A DNA stretch of 64,000 nt from Dokdonella sp. (GCF_019634845.1 NZ_JAHCAQ010000001.1:124001-188000); one strand, 5' to 3'. Numbered from the stretch's first letter, positions 18,089 through 27,468 are shown. Notes: generated by a model not told the origin, from the sequence alone. Translations and numbers: made by a program.

Positions 18089-19174
18089 CTAGGTCGGTCG
18101 GTGCGCAGAGCCGGTGGTGGGCGGCGCGCGCAGGGGTGGCGCCAGCTGCGGCCGTTGGCCACCAAGCGCGCCCTGCAACTGCGCCAGCGATTGCTCGATC
18201 GCCGCCCGCCAGGCGTCCACCGTGGCCGGATCGCTCGCCGCCTGGGCATACCAGTTGATGACGAAGGCGAAATACATCCAGCGGCCGTGGCTGTACATGC
18301 CGCCGGCGAAGCAGCGTGCGTGGAAGCCTTCGATGTCGGCGTTGCCACTCTTGCCCCAGGCGCTCGCACCGAGCGGCAGCGGGATGAGGTAGATGTAGTC
18401 GCACAGCGTGAGGATGCGGCGGAACTCCTGCAGCGTCTGTGCGTGCGCGAAGAATTCACCCTGCAATGCGCGCGCGTAGTAGCTCACGAAGTCGCCTGCC
18501 GACGAGGCCAGGCTTTGCACGTCGTTGAGGAAGGGATGGATCATCGGTTGCTGCGCCACCGCGAGCAGTTGTTCCCAGTCGAGCGAGGCGTAGTTGGGCG
18601 CGCCACACAGGTAGCCGGTCAACGCGCGTGTGCTGTCGGGCACCGACGTCCTGGCCAGGCCCGCGGCGGCGATGAAGTGGCGGATGTTGGCGACGCCGGC
18701 GGCCTTGAACACCATGTCGGTGGCGGTGTTGTCGCTGCGCAGGATCATCGCTTCGAGCGCGCTGCGCAGTGACACCATGCCGTAGAGGTCGGGTGGGTTG
18801 TAGATCGGGCTGCCGAACGACCAGATGCTCGAATCGAGAATGAGCGCGCGCTGTTCGAGTTGCGCGACCACATCGGGTGCGTCGTGCTGGCGCAAGGCCT
18901 CGCACAGGGCAAAGGTCTTGAGCGAGCTGGCGCAGAACAGGCGCCGATCGGCTTGCAATTGCGCGACGAAATCGTCGCCACCCGCCACCGCGGGAACGCG
19001 GATTTCGAACCCGACATCGCCGGGCAGGGCGGCGAAACGCGCCACGATCGATGCCGGGTCGAGCGCGGCCAGCGCGGCGTCGGCCGGTTCGGCTGCGAGC
19101 GCGGCCAGCGGCGCGGCGCCGAGGGCGGCGGCGCCGGCCTTGATGAAGTCGCGGCGGGAGCGCTTCGCTGTCAC
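18089..19174 (-). CDS. Tat-exported class A beta-lactamase-fold serine hydrolase
   Basis: A 361-residue protein. The N-terminus (SRRDFIKAGAAALGAAPLAALAA) is a twin-arginine signal. The serine beta-lactamase/DD-peptidase triad of motifs is present: SSLK (S83, K86), SDN (147-149) and KSG (275-277). I do not see the E-x-x-L-N omega-loop motif expected of true class A beta-lactamases between SDN and KSG, so hydrolysis of beta-lactams is doubtful. A carboxypeptidase or esterase activity is equally possible. The tail is proline-rich. It lies 21 nt after the G8-domain gene on the same strand and is probably its operon partner. Confidence 0.75.
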   Translation of the reverse strand: MTAKRSRRDFIKAGAAALGAAPLAALAAEPADAALAALDPASIVARFAALPGDVGFEIRVPAVAGGDDFVAQLQADRRLFCASSLKTFALCEALRQHDAPDVVAQLEQRALILDSSIWSFGSPIYNPPDLYGMVSLRSALEAMILRSDNTATDMVFKAAGVANIRHFIAAAGLARTSVPDSTRALTGYLCGAPNYASLDWEQLLAVAQQPMIHPFLNDVQSLASSAGDFVSYYARALQGEFFAHAQTLQEFRRILTLCDYIYLIPLPLGASAWGKSGNADIEGFHARCFAGGMYSHGRWMYFAFVINWYAQAASDPATVDAWRAAIEQSLAQLQGALGGQRPQLAPPLRAPPTTGSAHRPT

Positions 19175-19195
19175 GGCTGCGCGTCCGCCGCGATC

Positions 19196-22100
19196 TCAAC
19201 GCGCACAGAAGTCGTGCGGCAGGTCATCGGCGCGTTGCGGGCAGACATCACCTGGATAGGGCTGGCCCAGCTGCTGCAACGGGTGATCCCAGGGCGCTGC
19301 GTTCTGCACGCACTGCGCCGGTGGCCGCGGATCGGTGGCGCCGGCTTCGAGGGTCTGGAATCCGGCTGGCAGCGTGAACTTGATGCCGAAACAGCCGCCG
19401 GCAGGGCAGTCCTGGTCGGCGCCGGCCCAGGCGCACACGGCATCGTTGGCGCGATCCACGCCCACGCATTGCGACCGTGCATCGAGCGTGCAGAAGGTTC
19501 GTGGCTGGCACTTGTCCTTGCGTCCCTGATCGAACAGACCCACCGCGCCGGGCAGGTCGTCCATGCGCAGGCTGACCTCGACCACGCCCCGCGCGGTGGC
19601 CTTGTCGCCGTTGAGCCAGCGCGCGCGGCCCGGTGGCAGCGCGCCGAGGCTCTCGTCGAAGACGATCGGATTGACGCCAATGCGTGCCTTCACCATCTTG
19701 ATGCTGGCCGGATCGAAATCGGTGTTCTCGCCGACGTAGAAGCGGTAGGTCTGCTCGGTGTCGGGCTTGGCGAACACGAGGAACAGGTAGTAGCTCTCAC
19801 CGGGCTTGAACACGTTCACCACGCACGGTGTCGGGTCGTTGCGGCGCAGGCAGCCATCCTCGGACAACTGCCGCTTCTTCGACACCGCGGTGTCGATGTA
19901 GTAGGTGCCGTGGTTGGCCGTGAGCGAACTGCGCTGGCCGGTCTCCTGGCCCATCATGCGGATGCTGCGGGCCAGGCCATGGTCGGCGATCGGCATCTGG
20001 TTCTGCCGCCACAGCGGCACGCCGAAGCAGTCCTCGTTGGTGCAGGCGCGATTCCAGTCGCCGGAGTTCCAGTTCATGTTGCTGCCCTGCGGTGCCAGCG
20101 CGCAGGTGCCGTTGTTGGCACAGGCCGGATAGAGGACCGTGGTGACGTACTGGTACGGACTGGTGCGCGAGCTGTTGGCCGACATGCACTGGGTGGCATC
20201 GATCGGCGCGGCGAAGAAGTCGTCCTTGTTGATCACCGTGGTGTCGACGTAACCGGTCAGCGTGCCGTCATCGTCGTTGAGCACGGTCTGGCGGTCGTTG
20301 CCGGCGAAACCCGCGAACAACTTTGAGTTGTAGCTGCAGTACTGCTGTTCGACCGCATCGAAGTCGGTCATCAGGCTGCCTTCCTTGACCAGCGGCGTCA
20401 CCACGAAATGACGGATGTCGACCTTGTCGAAGTACAGGTTCCTGGAATGGAACGCGGGCGGATAGTAGAAGCCATTGGGCTGCTTCCAGCCGATCGCTGC
20501 GTTGGGCATGTAGCAGCGCGCCGATGCGCCGCTGCCGACCTTGGGCAGGCCCAGCAGCGAACCGGCCAGCCATTCGCTCTGGCGCGCCCTGCGGTTGCTC
20601 ATGTCGGGATCGCAGCGGCCCACCTTGTTGGCGCGGTCGACGAACGGCTTGCAGTCGTCGATGTCGAGCGTCTTGATGTTGAGGTAGGCGTTGGAGTCCT
20701 GGTAGGCCGGGCCGTCATACACGCTGAACAGGCGCTGGTACATGCCGAAATTGCTGGTCTGCACCGAGATGCCCTCGTCGATCGACAGGCAGAAATTGGG
20801 TGGCCGGTTGCCGTTGGCATCGATCGCGCAATGCAGGCCGTTCGGATTGAACGCGCTGCCGCTCGATGCATACGGATTGCCGTCCTGGGTGTGGCCGATG
20901 AACGCGCTCTTGTGCACCAGCGCCCAGTGACCGGGGATGACATCCGATTCGCTGTAGCCGCCGCCGGTGACCATCGTCAGGCCCGCCTGCTGCACGTCGG
21001 TGATGACGCTGTTGGAGACCAGATACCACTGTGGCCGCAACCAGATCGCAGCGAAGTTGAAAGCGGCCCAGTTGAACGAGGTGGTGTAGCGGTCGAGCAC
21101 CGTGACCATGCAATCGGCTGGCGAGCCGGCGCTGCAGCGCGCGGGCTGCGTGCTGCAGTCCTGTGAGGTGCATTGGGTGGGAAAGTGGCCGCCGCCGGGG
21201 TCGAGCGTGGGGTAGTAGCCGGTATCGCCCTGGTTGCCGGCCAGCGGGTTCTTGACCGGTTCCAGATTGAGCGGGTGCGGCTCGGGCGCATCGCCGGGGC
21301 CGATGCCCTGGCAGGCTTCGGTGCCGGTCACGGTCTGGAACGAGGTCATCGCCGCGGCACAGGTGTTGCCGGTGAACGACTTGAGTGGAACCATGCCGGC
21401 ACGATTGAGATCATGCGGATCGCCGTTGCGTGGCGCCTGCATCGATGCGTACGACGTCCATTTCATGTTGCGCGACATGCCGCTGTTCATGCTGGTCAGC
21501 CACCAGTAGCACACGCCGCAGGTGCCGGCGCCCACCGCCATGTTGTCCTCGAAATCATTCCAGCCGTTCATGATCCAGAACACCGTCGGGTGGTCGTAGT
21601 CGGAACGGAACGGCACGTTCTCGCCGATGCTCAGGTGCAGGTTGGGCGCGGCAAGGATGCCGGGAATGCGCCGCGGGTTCTGCACGTTGTCGACCGCCGC
21701 GCGCGCAAACACGCCGAGGTTGGCGATGAACTTGTTGTCGGTTTCGGTGCCGTCCTCGAGATAGAAGCCATGGCCGATCGACTTCCAGCCGACGTTGCGC
21801 TCCAGGCGCAGGTTCTGCGCGCCATGCAGCACGATCCAGCGCGTCATCGACTCGTTGACCGAGGAGTCGCGCAGGAAGGTGTCGGACGGCGCCCAACGGG
21901 TCAGGTGGAAGTGCAGCGGATAGTGGCCCATGCGGCCGCCCTGGCCGAGCTGGCGCAGCTCCACGCCCTGCATCTGGAAGCGCTTGAAGCCCTGCCGCAC
22001 CACCACGTGGCCACCGAACGAATAACCCGGGCCGCTCGAGCCCAGCGTCGGTTCGGGCGGAAAGTCGGCATCGAGCGTGTCGCCACCCGAGACGATGCGG

Positions 22101-23161
22101 ATGCTGCGCGTGAGCACGCCGACCGCGGCGCGGACCTCGGCGCCGTTGGCATGCAGCGTGGCATCGAGTCCGACACCCTGCGGCACCGTCGACAGCGCGA
22201 AGCGGATGCCATTGTGGGCGTGCTTGAGCGGCGCCTGCAGCGCAACCTGCGTGCTGCACTCGACGTCGCTGGCGACGACGGCTTCTTCGGAATGACCCGG
22301 TACGTAGTCGGTGCTGGTGACGACGATGTGATCACCGGCCTGCAGGCGCAGCGGTCGATCCAGCTTGATCTGGGTGGCGCCGATCGCGGTCGAGCCATCC
22401 AGTCGCGCCCAGCTCGAGCCGCTGCTGCTTGGCGCCGCGGCGCATTCGGGGCTGGCGTAGCTGGCGCCCTTGCGGCCGAACAACTGCAGCGTGCCGCCGT
22501 AGGATACGCCGAGCACCTTGTAGCCGAAATAGCCCTTGCCATGCGTCGGGTTGTCGGCGCCATCGAGTGGCAGCGGGGTGTAGGCGTAGAAGTAGTCGTT
22601 GCCGATGGCCGCTTCGTCGCCGTAGCGCGGGTAGCTCGCCGCCGAGGCCAGAGCCGAGATCGGTCGCGCCTGACTCACCGGCACCGGCATGCCCATCGCA
22701 TCGCGATTGGCGTTCCAGATGTCGTCGGGCACGCCGCATTGACCCTTGTCATCGCTCAGGCAAGGTACGCCGCGACCCTGCCGGTTGCGGTCGCCGCCGG
22801 TCTGGTCGGCGCCCCACAGGTGGATCGCGAGCTGGCCGCCATGAGTGCCGATCGGCTCGCTCGGCGAGCCGGCGACGAGACTGCCGTCCTTCTCGACGAG
22901 GATGTTGGCGGCCCAGAACTCGATGCGCGCATCCTCGAAGCTCAGCGTGCCGCCGGCGAGTACATGCACATCGCGGAACTGATAGTTGCCCGCCTTGACC
23001 GCGCAGGGCGCGGTGACGACGAGATCGCCGCCGCTGCCGGCCTGCAGCACGCCGCCGGCGCAGGTATCGGCGTCCGCGGCGAAGGCCGGACGCGAGCCTG
23101 CAGGCAACAGCATGACCATGGCCAGGGCGAGGCCCAGCTTGAGCGTCGTTGCGGTGTTCAT
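19196..23161 (-). CDS. Large exported G8-domain protein with CEMIP/TMEM2-type beta-helix
   Basis: A 1321-residue exported protein with a signal peptide (residues 1-29). Residues 50-120 and 200-300 fit the G8 domain: GGTLSFEDARIEFWAANILV, LAIHLWG, GTLQLFGRKG and GDHIVVTSTDY. Residues 385-545 carry the hallmarks of CEMIP, TMEM2 and fibrocystin-L: MGHYPLHFHL (411-420), VLHGAQNLRLERN (444-456), GHGFYLEDGTE (463-473) and TVFWIMNGWNDFEDNMAVG (526-544). Those relatives are right-handed beta-helices, and CEMIP and TMEM2 act in hyaluronan binding or cleavage. The second half has many cysteines (Cys-rich, probably disulphide-bonded) and no motif I recognise. It lies 11 nt after a beta-barrel gene. A role in binding or cleaving an extracellular polysaccharide is inference. 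Confidence 0.75.
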   Translation of the reverse strand: MNTATTLKLGLALAMVMLLPAGSRPAFAADADTCAGGVLQAGSGGDLVVTAPCAVKAGNYQFRDVHVLAGGTLSFEDARIEFWAANILVEKDGSLVAGSPSEPIGTHGGQLAIHLWGADQTGGDRNRQGRGVPCLSDDKGQCGVPDDIWNANRDAMGMPVPVSQARPISALASAASYPRYGDEAAIGNDYFYAYTPLPLDGADNPTHGKGYFGYKVLGVSYGGTLQLFGRKGASYASPECAAAPSSSGSSWARLDGSTAIGATQIKLDRPLRLQAGDHIVVTSTDYVPGHSEEAVVASDVECSTQVALQAPLKHAHNGIRFALSTVPQGVGLDATLHANGAEVRAAVGVLTRSIRIVSGGDTLDADFPPEPTLGSSGPGYSFGGHVVVRQGFKRFQMQGVELRQLGQGGRMGHYPLHFHLTRWAPSDTFLRDSSVNESMTRWIVLHGAQNLRLERNVGWKSIGHGFYLEDGTETDNKFIANLGVFARAAVDNVQNPRRIPGILAAPNLHLSIGENVPFRSDYDHPTVFWIMNGWNDFEDNMAVGAGTCGVCYWWLTSMNSGMSRNMKWTSYASMQAPRNGDPHDLNRAGMVPLKSFTGNTCAAAMTSFQTVTGTEACQGIGPGDAPEPHPLNLEPVKNPLAGNQGDTGYYPTLDPGGGHFPTQCTSQDCSTQPARCSAGSPADCMVTVLDRYTTSFNWAAFNFAAIWLRPQWYLVSNSVITDVQQAGLTMVTGGGYSESDVIPGHWALVHKSAFIGHTQDGNPYASSGSAFNPNGLHCAIDANGNRPPNFCLSIDEGISVQTSNFGMYQRLFSVYDGPAYQDSNAYLNIKTLDIDDCKPFVDRANKVGRCDPDMSNRRARQSEWLAGSLLGLPKVGSGASARCYMPNAAIGWKQPNGFYYPPAFHSRNLYFDKVDIRHFVVTPLVKEGSLMTDFDAVEQQYCSYNSKLFAGFAGNDRQTVLNDDDGTLTGYVDTTVINKDDFFAAPIDATQCMSANSSRTSPYQYVTTVLYPACANNGTCALAPQGSNMNWNSGDWNRACTNEDCFGVPLWRQNQMPIADHGLARSIRMMGQETGQRSSLTANHGTYYIDTAVSKKRQLSEDGCLRRNDPTPCVVNVFKPGESYYLFLVFAKPDTEQTYRFYVGENTDFDPASIKMVKARIGVNPIVFDESLGALPPGRARWLNGDKATARGVVEVSLRMDDLPGAVGLFDQGRKDKCQPRTFCTLDARSQCVGVDRANDAVCAWAGADQDCPAGGCFGIKFTLPAGFQTLEAGATDPRPPAQCVQNAAPWDHPLQQLGQPYPGDVCPQRADDLPHDFCAR

Positions 23162-23172
23162 GGATATCCCCC

Positions 23173-24309
23173 TCAGAAGCTGACGGCCAAGTGCAGGTTG
23201 ATGCCCTGCGCGCGCAGCCTGGAATTGTGGGCGGTGAACTGTGGTGCCAGCGGACCCGACGGCGTCGGCGCCGGGTCCTCGGTGAACGAGGTGCTCTGCG
23301 TGGGGTTGATCCGGCGGTCGACCTGGTTGCCCGGGCGCAGCACCTTGTCGGCCTGCAGCAGGCTGTAGCCCAGACCCAGCGTGGCGTGATCGCCCAGGCG
23401 CAGACCCAGCCCGAGCGCGGCTTCGCCCACCAGCGCGAACTGGCTGCGCGTGTGTCGGCCGATGTTGCTCGGTTGCGCGAAGTAGCCGCCGACGAAGGTC
23501 TCGGTGGCGCCGAACGCAGTGAAATCATTGGTCCGCAGGCTGCCCTGCACGTCGGTGGACTGCCGCATCGTGCCGGCGGCGGCCTTGAGGCTGGCCACGC
23601 CGAACCAGCGTCCCGCAGCGGCCTGCGCGCGCAGGCCGGCCTGCACGCCGTAGTAGCGGTTGCGGCTGTCGAAACGGTCGAGCGTCTGCCACACGTCGGG
23701 CTCGAAGGCGGGCAGGTAGGGACTCTCGGTGGCCAGCGTCCAGCTCTCGCGGAAATCGAGATGGCGCAGGCCGCCCAGCAGGTCGAGTTGCCAGGCCTCG
23801 TCGGCGGCGACGGTCCAGCGCAGGTCGAGCTCGGCGCCGCGCAGGCGGTCGCGCACCTCGTGGTAGGCGCTGCCGCGGTAGATCTGCGCCTGCGACAGCT
23901 CGCTGCCGGCTTCCTCGCCGGTGATGGCGTCGATGTAGGGCAGGATGAGGTCGACCGAGCCGACTTGTCCCGACGATGCCACACCGCCGCCGACGCGGCG
24001 CGACTGCAGGCCGAACGCGCTGGCCTCGATGCCCCATTGCGCATCGAACGCGTAGCCGATGCCGAGCCGTGCGCCGCGGTGCGTGCCGGTCGACAGCGCT
24101 TCGTCGCCGAGCAGCACCTGTGTGCCGGGTGCGCCGATGATGCCGTCGCTGATGATCGGGAACGGGATCGGGCTGTCGTTGAGGCGCCACGACAGCGCCT
24201 CGAGCGACACGTTCCAGGTATCCGCAGGCGCTGCCAGCGCGGCTTGCGCGGCGCATGCCGCTCCGGTCAGCGACAACAACAGGCCTGCAATCGAGTTGGG
24301 TCGGCGCAT
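23173..24309 (-). CDS. Outer-membrane beta-barrel protein, BBP7-like
   Basis: A 378-residue protein with a Sec signal peptide (residues 1-26, LLSLTGAACAAQAALA). The mature part alternates amphipathic strands (GARLGIGYAFDAQWGIEASA, FALVGEAALGLGLRLGDHA). It ends in QGINLHLAVSF, the terminal phenylalanine being typical of BAM substrates. RPGNQVDRRINPTQ before the last strands resembles the BBP7 family, best known from Planctomycetes. The ATG at 24309 has GGAG 9 nt upstream. A TTGCGC-N18-TATGAT promoter lies about 130 nt upstream. It is the first gene of the operon that includes the G8-domain protein and a Tat-exported hydrolase. Confidence 0.7.
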   Translation of the reverse strand: MRRPNSIAGLLLSLTGAACAAQAALAAPADTWNVSLEALSWRLNDSPIPFPIISDGIIGAPGTQVLLGDEALSTGTHRGARLGIGYAFDAQWGIEASAFGLQSRRVGGGVASSGQVGSVDLILPYIDAITGEEAGSELSQAQIYRGSAYHEVRDRLRGAELDLRWTVAADEAWQLDLLGGLRHLDFRESWTLATESPYLPAFEPDVWQTLDRFDSRNRYYGVQAGLRAQAAAGRWFGVASLKAAAGTMRQSTDVQGSLRTNDFTAFGATETFVGGYFAQPSNIGRHTRSQFALVGEAALGLGLRLGDHATLGLGYSLLQADKVLRPGNQVDRRINPTQSTSFTEDPAPTPSGPLAPQFTAHNSRLRAQGINLHLAVSF

Positions 24310-24439
24310 CGTGACGAGCTCCGTGTGTGGATCGGATGGCCCACCGGAGCAGCGCCGGACGCTGTGCGATCGATGCGGGTGGTCCCCTGTCCGGTACTGG
24401 AGGTCGCAATGCGCCCGCCCACCATCGAACGTGAGCTGG

Positions 24440-24469
24440 ATCATAAAACCGTTGCCATCGGCGGCGCAA
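24440..24469 (-). promoter_or_regulatory. Sigma-70-type promoter of the barrel/G8/hydrolase operon
   Basis: On the minus strand TTGCGC (24464-24469) and TATGAT (24440-24445) are separated by 18 nt. The implied 5' leader before the barrel ATG is about 120 nt. The 296-nt gap 24310-24605 holds no gene. Confidence 0.5.
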
Positions 24470-24605
24470 AGGCCGACAGTCCACGCCGGCAGCGCCGCGT
24501 CGCGTGGATGCCGTGCGCCAGCGCGCACGGCCACCATGGCCGCATCGCGGGTACCGGCGGTTGCGCGCCGCGTGGTGATGCTGCCGGCCATTGCGCTTGC
24601 GTGGC

Positions 24606-26021
24606 CTAGCGGTCCGCCGTGGCGGCAGCGCGCGTCGTGTTCGGCCCTCGCGGTGCCCGCAGCTCGACGCGCCAGCCCAGTTCGGCGAGCCGCTCGGCGG
24701 CCAGCGCAGTGGCGTCGCCCGCGATCAGCACGCGGCGGCGGCCCTCGCGCAGTGGCGCCAGCGCGAAGTAGCGTGCCGCATCATCGGTCCAGCTCAGGCG
24801 ATCCACCGCCAGCGGCAGCAGCAGTTCGCCGTCATCGGCCCTGAAGGCGAACCCCGCGCCGATCGTGAGCAGGTGCCCGCCGTGCGCGTGGGCGCCCAGT
24901 GCGCTGTGCACGAGCGCCAGGCCATTGACGAGGAATCGCGCTTCGAGCTCGCTGCGTGCGCTCATCGCCAGTTCGAGGAAGGCGTCGCAACCGGTCGCGG
25001 GCTGCAGCGCATCGAGTGCATCGACCAGCGCGGTCTGCAGCGTCGGCGAGAACGCGCCGCGGCGCACGAACTGGCGCACCAGCAGCGCATCGCGGCAGTG
25101 CGCCTGCAGGCGCGTTGCGTTGCGTGCGCGCAGGTCGTCGGGCGACAGCCGCCACACGATCTCGTCGATCTGTCCACCCTTGGCGAGGATGTCGGCCCCG
25201 ACGCCGCCCACGGCGTCGAGCGCGGCGCCTGCGCTGAAGCTGCCCGCGCTGCCGACCCAGGCCAACGCCACCAGCCGCTCCTGCACCTGGGGGTTGGTCG
25301 AATACGGATCGATGCCGAGGCGCCGCGCGATGTCGCGCTTGACCGTGTTGAACTTGAGTTCGCGTTTGACGTAGCGCTCGCCCTCGCGCGCGATGCGGGT
25401 GTACCAGGTCTTGCGGCGCGCGGCAGGCGCGTCAGTCGCATCGCCGTCGCGCGCCTGCGTCATCGGTCCCTGGTCGGCAGGAAACGGCTCGCCGATGTTG
25501 CCGAGCTTGCGCGCCGCACGATCGGTCAGCGACTGCGCCTGGTTGGCCTGGCGCACGAGCCGATCGCGCAGGTAGCGCGCGACGCCCACTGGCAGTCCGG
25601 TCACGGTGTCGACCGGATGCAGCGCAATGTTGACGAGCGACTCGACCGTGTGGCCGAGGCGATCGCCGGCGGCGCGCACGAACGCCTCGCTGTGGGTGGC
25701 CGCATCGAGCCGTTCGAGTGCCGGCAGCTCGGCTTCACGCTCGGTGAGCATCTCGACGCTCGGCGCCTGCAGCGTGCCCAGGCGCGTGTCGAGCGTGAAG
25801 TGCGCCATGTAGCCGCGCAGTTCGACATGCGGATCGACGCTGAAGCCCGGCCCTGACAGCAGCGCCGGCTCGATCAGCGAAGCGGCATCGACGACGGCTT
25901 CCTCCTCGGTGGCTGCGGCCGCGCCGGGCGCTGCCGCCGGCGCGCCGGCGAGCCACGCGCCCAGGAGTGCGGCGGCGACGCAGTGCAGGTGGCGCTGCGG
26001 GGACGATGATGAACGCAACAC
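24606..26021 (-). CDS. Secreted conserved hypothetical protein
   Basis: A 471-residue protein of unknown function with a signal peptide (about residues 1-35, ending APGAAAA). GYMAHFTLDTRLGTLQA, then a helical LTEREAELPALERLDAATHSEAFVRAA and ALHPVDTVTGLPVGVARYL resemble a conserved gammaproteobacterial family whose members also contain KRDIARRLGIDPYSTNP. The C-terminal part (residues 290-471) shows alternating helices and strands without a catalytic signature. The likely start is the GTG at 26021, with GAAGG 5 nt upstream, 8 nt after the acyltransferase stop, so the two are co-transcribed. The longer frame upstream runs through the acyltransferase gene and is a shadow. Confidence 0.65.
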   Translation of the reverse strand: MLRSSSSPQRHLHCVAAALLGAWLAGAPAAAPGAAAATEEEAVVDAASLIEPALLSGPGFSVDPHVELRGYMAHFTLDTRLGTLQAPSVEMLTEREAELPALERLDAATHSEAFVRAAGDRLGHTVESLVNIALHPVDTVTGLPVGVARYLRDRLVRQANQAQSLTDRAARKLGNIGEPFPADQGPMTQARDGDATDAPAARRKTWYTRIAREGERYVKRELKFNTVKRDIARRLGIDPYSTNPQVQERLVALAWVGSAGSFSAGAALDAVGGVGADILAKGGQIDEIVWRLSPDDLRARNATRLQAHCRDALLVRQFVRRGAFSPTLQTALVDALDALQPATGCDAFLELAMSARSELEARFLVNGLALVHSALGAHAHGGHLLTIGAGFAFRADDGELLLPLAVDRLSWTDDAARYFALAPLREGRRRVLIAGDATALAAERLAELGWRVELRAPRGPNTTRAAATADR

Positions 26022-26029
26022 GGTGACCT

Positions 26030-27247
26030 TCAGCGGGAGCGCGCGGCGTCCTCGACTGGCGCAGCGGCGGGCGCGGCGATCATCTCGGTGTGGAGCTGTG
26101 GCCGCGCTGAACGCGGTCGCCCCAGGCGCAGCACCGGCAGTTCGAGCCAGCGGTAGGACAGCGCTGCGAGCAGACAGGCCAGGCCCAGCACCACCGGCAA
26201 CATCCACGGCAGGCGGTAACCGCTGATCGCGTCGAAGGCGTGCGCGTTGCCGAGCCAGTGCAGGACCGGAAAGTGCCACAGGTACACGCCGAAGCTGATC
26301 AGGCCGAGCCTGCGCAGCGGCGCGTTGTCGAACAAGGCGCTGGCGACGCGGCTGCCGCGCGCGGCAGCGTAGAGCATGAGCGCGACGGCAAGCCCGGCCA
26401 GGCCGTGCCAGGTGAACAGCAGTGGGTGGCCTTCCCAATAGCTGCCGATCGTGTAGTGCGACGCCCACAGCAGGGCCGCGAGCAATGCCATGCCGCCGAC
26501 GAACAACGCATCGTTGCGACCCGGATGGAGCGGGCGACCGCGGGCCACCGCGCAGGTATAGGCATAGGCGGCCAGCATGCCGGCGGCGAACTGGTCGAGC
26601 CGGCCCGGCATCTGCTCGAGCGCGATCACGCGCAGCGGCACCTCGGCGTGCGCCACCAGCGGGAACACGAGCTGCCGCCAGGCCTGGGTGACGAGGATCG
26701 CCAGCAGCGCCAGCCACCACCAGCGCCCGGGCCGCAGCCAGTATGCGAGCAGCGGCAGCAGCAGGTAGAACCCGAACTCGATCGACAACGTGTAGGTGAC
26801 CGGATTGATCGGTGCGGCACCGAATGGACCGAGGTTGTTGAGCAGCAACAGGTTGCCGAGCAACTGGCCGAGCGTCGGCACGCTGCCGATGCCGGCGACG
26901 GCCGCCAGTGCGATGAGCACGGCGAGCTGCCCGTAGTAGGCCGGCAGGATGCGCTGCACGCGGCGCAGCCAGTAGGTGCGCAGCGAGGGGCGCGGTGCCG
27001 CTTCAAGCTGACGGCTCGCGTAGGGCAGGCTCAGCAGGAAGGCCGATAGCGTGAAGAAGATGTCCACGCCGGCCCAGCCCGCCGAGAACAGCGGCGTGAG
27101 ATCGAGCGGTCCGAGCATGATGAGGCGGGGCGTGGCCTCGACCCACACGTGGTAGACCACCACCCACAACGCGGCGAAGCCGCGCAGGCCGGTCAGCGCG
27201 GTGAGTTCGGCATCGCGCGATTGCAACGCCATCGACCGTGCCGGCAT
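26030..27247 (-). CDS. OafA/YrhL-type integral membrane acyltransferase
   Basis: A 405-residue acyltransferase-3 family protein with about ten membrane helices. LTGLRGFAALWVVVYHVWVE is the N-terminal family motif with the catalytic histidine, WAGVDIFFTLSAFLLSLPY follows, and YTLSIEFGFYLLLPLL and GVYLWHFPVLHWL are later conserved helices. Such enzymes O-acylate sugars of lipopolysaccharide, capsule or secreted glycans. The frame is open to a GTG at 27271. The ATG at 27247 was chosen because GAGGG lies about 10 nt upstream, but a further ATG 6 codons later is also possible. It precedes the secreted hypothetical gene, with which it probably forms an operon. Confidence 0.82.
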   Translation of the reverse strand: MPARSMALQSRDAELTALTGLRGFAALWVVVYHVWVEATPRLIMLGPLDLTPLFSAGWAGVDIFFTLSAFLLSLPYASRQLEAAPRPSLRTYWLRRVQRILPAYYGQLAVLIALAAVAGIGSVPTLGQLLGNLLLLNNLGPFGAAPINPVTYTLSIEFGFYLLLPLLAYWLRPGRWWWLALLAILVTQAWRQLVFPLVAHAEVPLRVIALEQMPGRLDQFAAGMLAAYAYTCAVARGRPLHPGRNDALFVGGMALLAALLWASHYTIGSYWEGHPLLFTWHGLAGLAVALMLYAAARGSRVASALFDNAPLRRLGLISFGVYLWHFPVLHWLGNAHAFDAISGYRLPWMLPVVLGLACLLAALSYRWLELPVLRLGRPRSARPQLHTEMIAAPAAAPVEDAARSR

Positions 27248-27468
27248 GCGGGCGTGTCCCTCAGTCGCCACGTGCGACCACGCGCCAAGCGGGGGTGTCG
27301 CTGCCCGGGCCCGGCGCGCCCACGCGCGCCCACTCGACAGGGTCGAGGATCAGCAATGCGGTCACGGCATGGGGCAGGGGATGCATGCGCGGATCATAGC
27401 CGGCCACATCGGGCGCGCGCGTCGCCGCATCCTGCCGGTTCCGTCCACGGCGTCGCAAGAAGGCGGAT

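Noticed and set aside
18089-19174. Calling the Tat-exported protein an antibiotic-resistance beta-lactamase
   Set aside because: The omega-loop ExxLN was not seen, and the operon context is not one of resistance; the fold is shared with peptidases and esterases.
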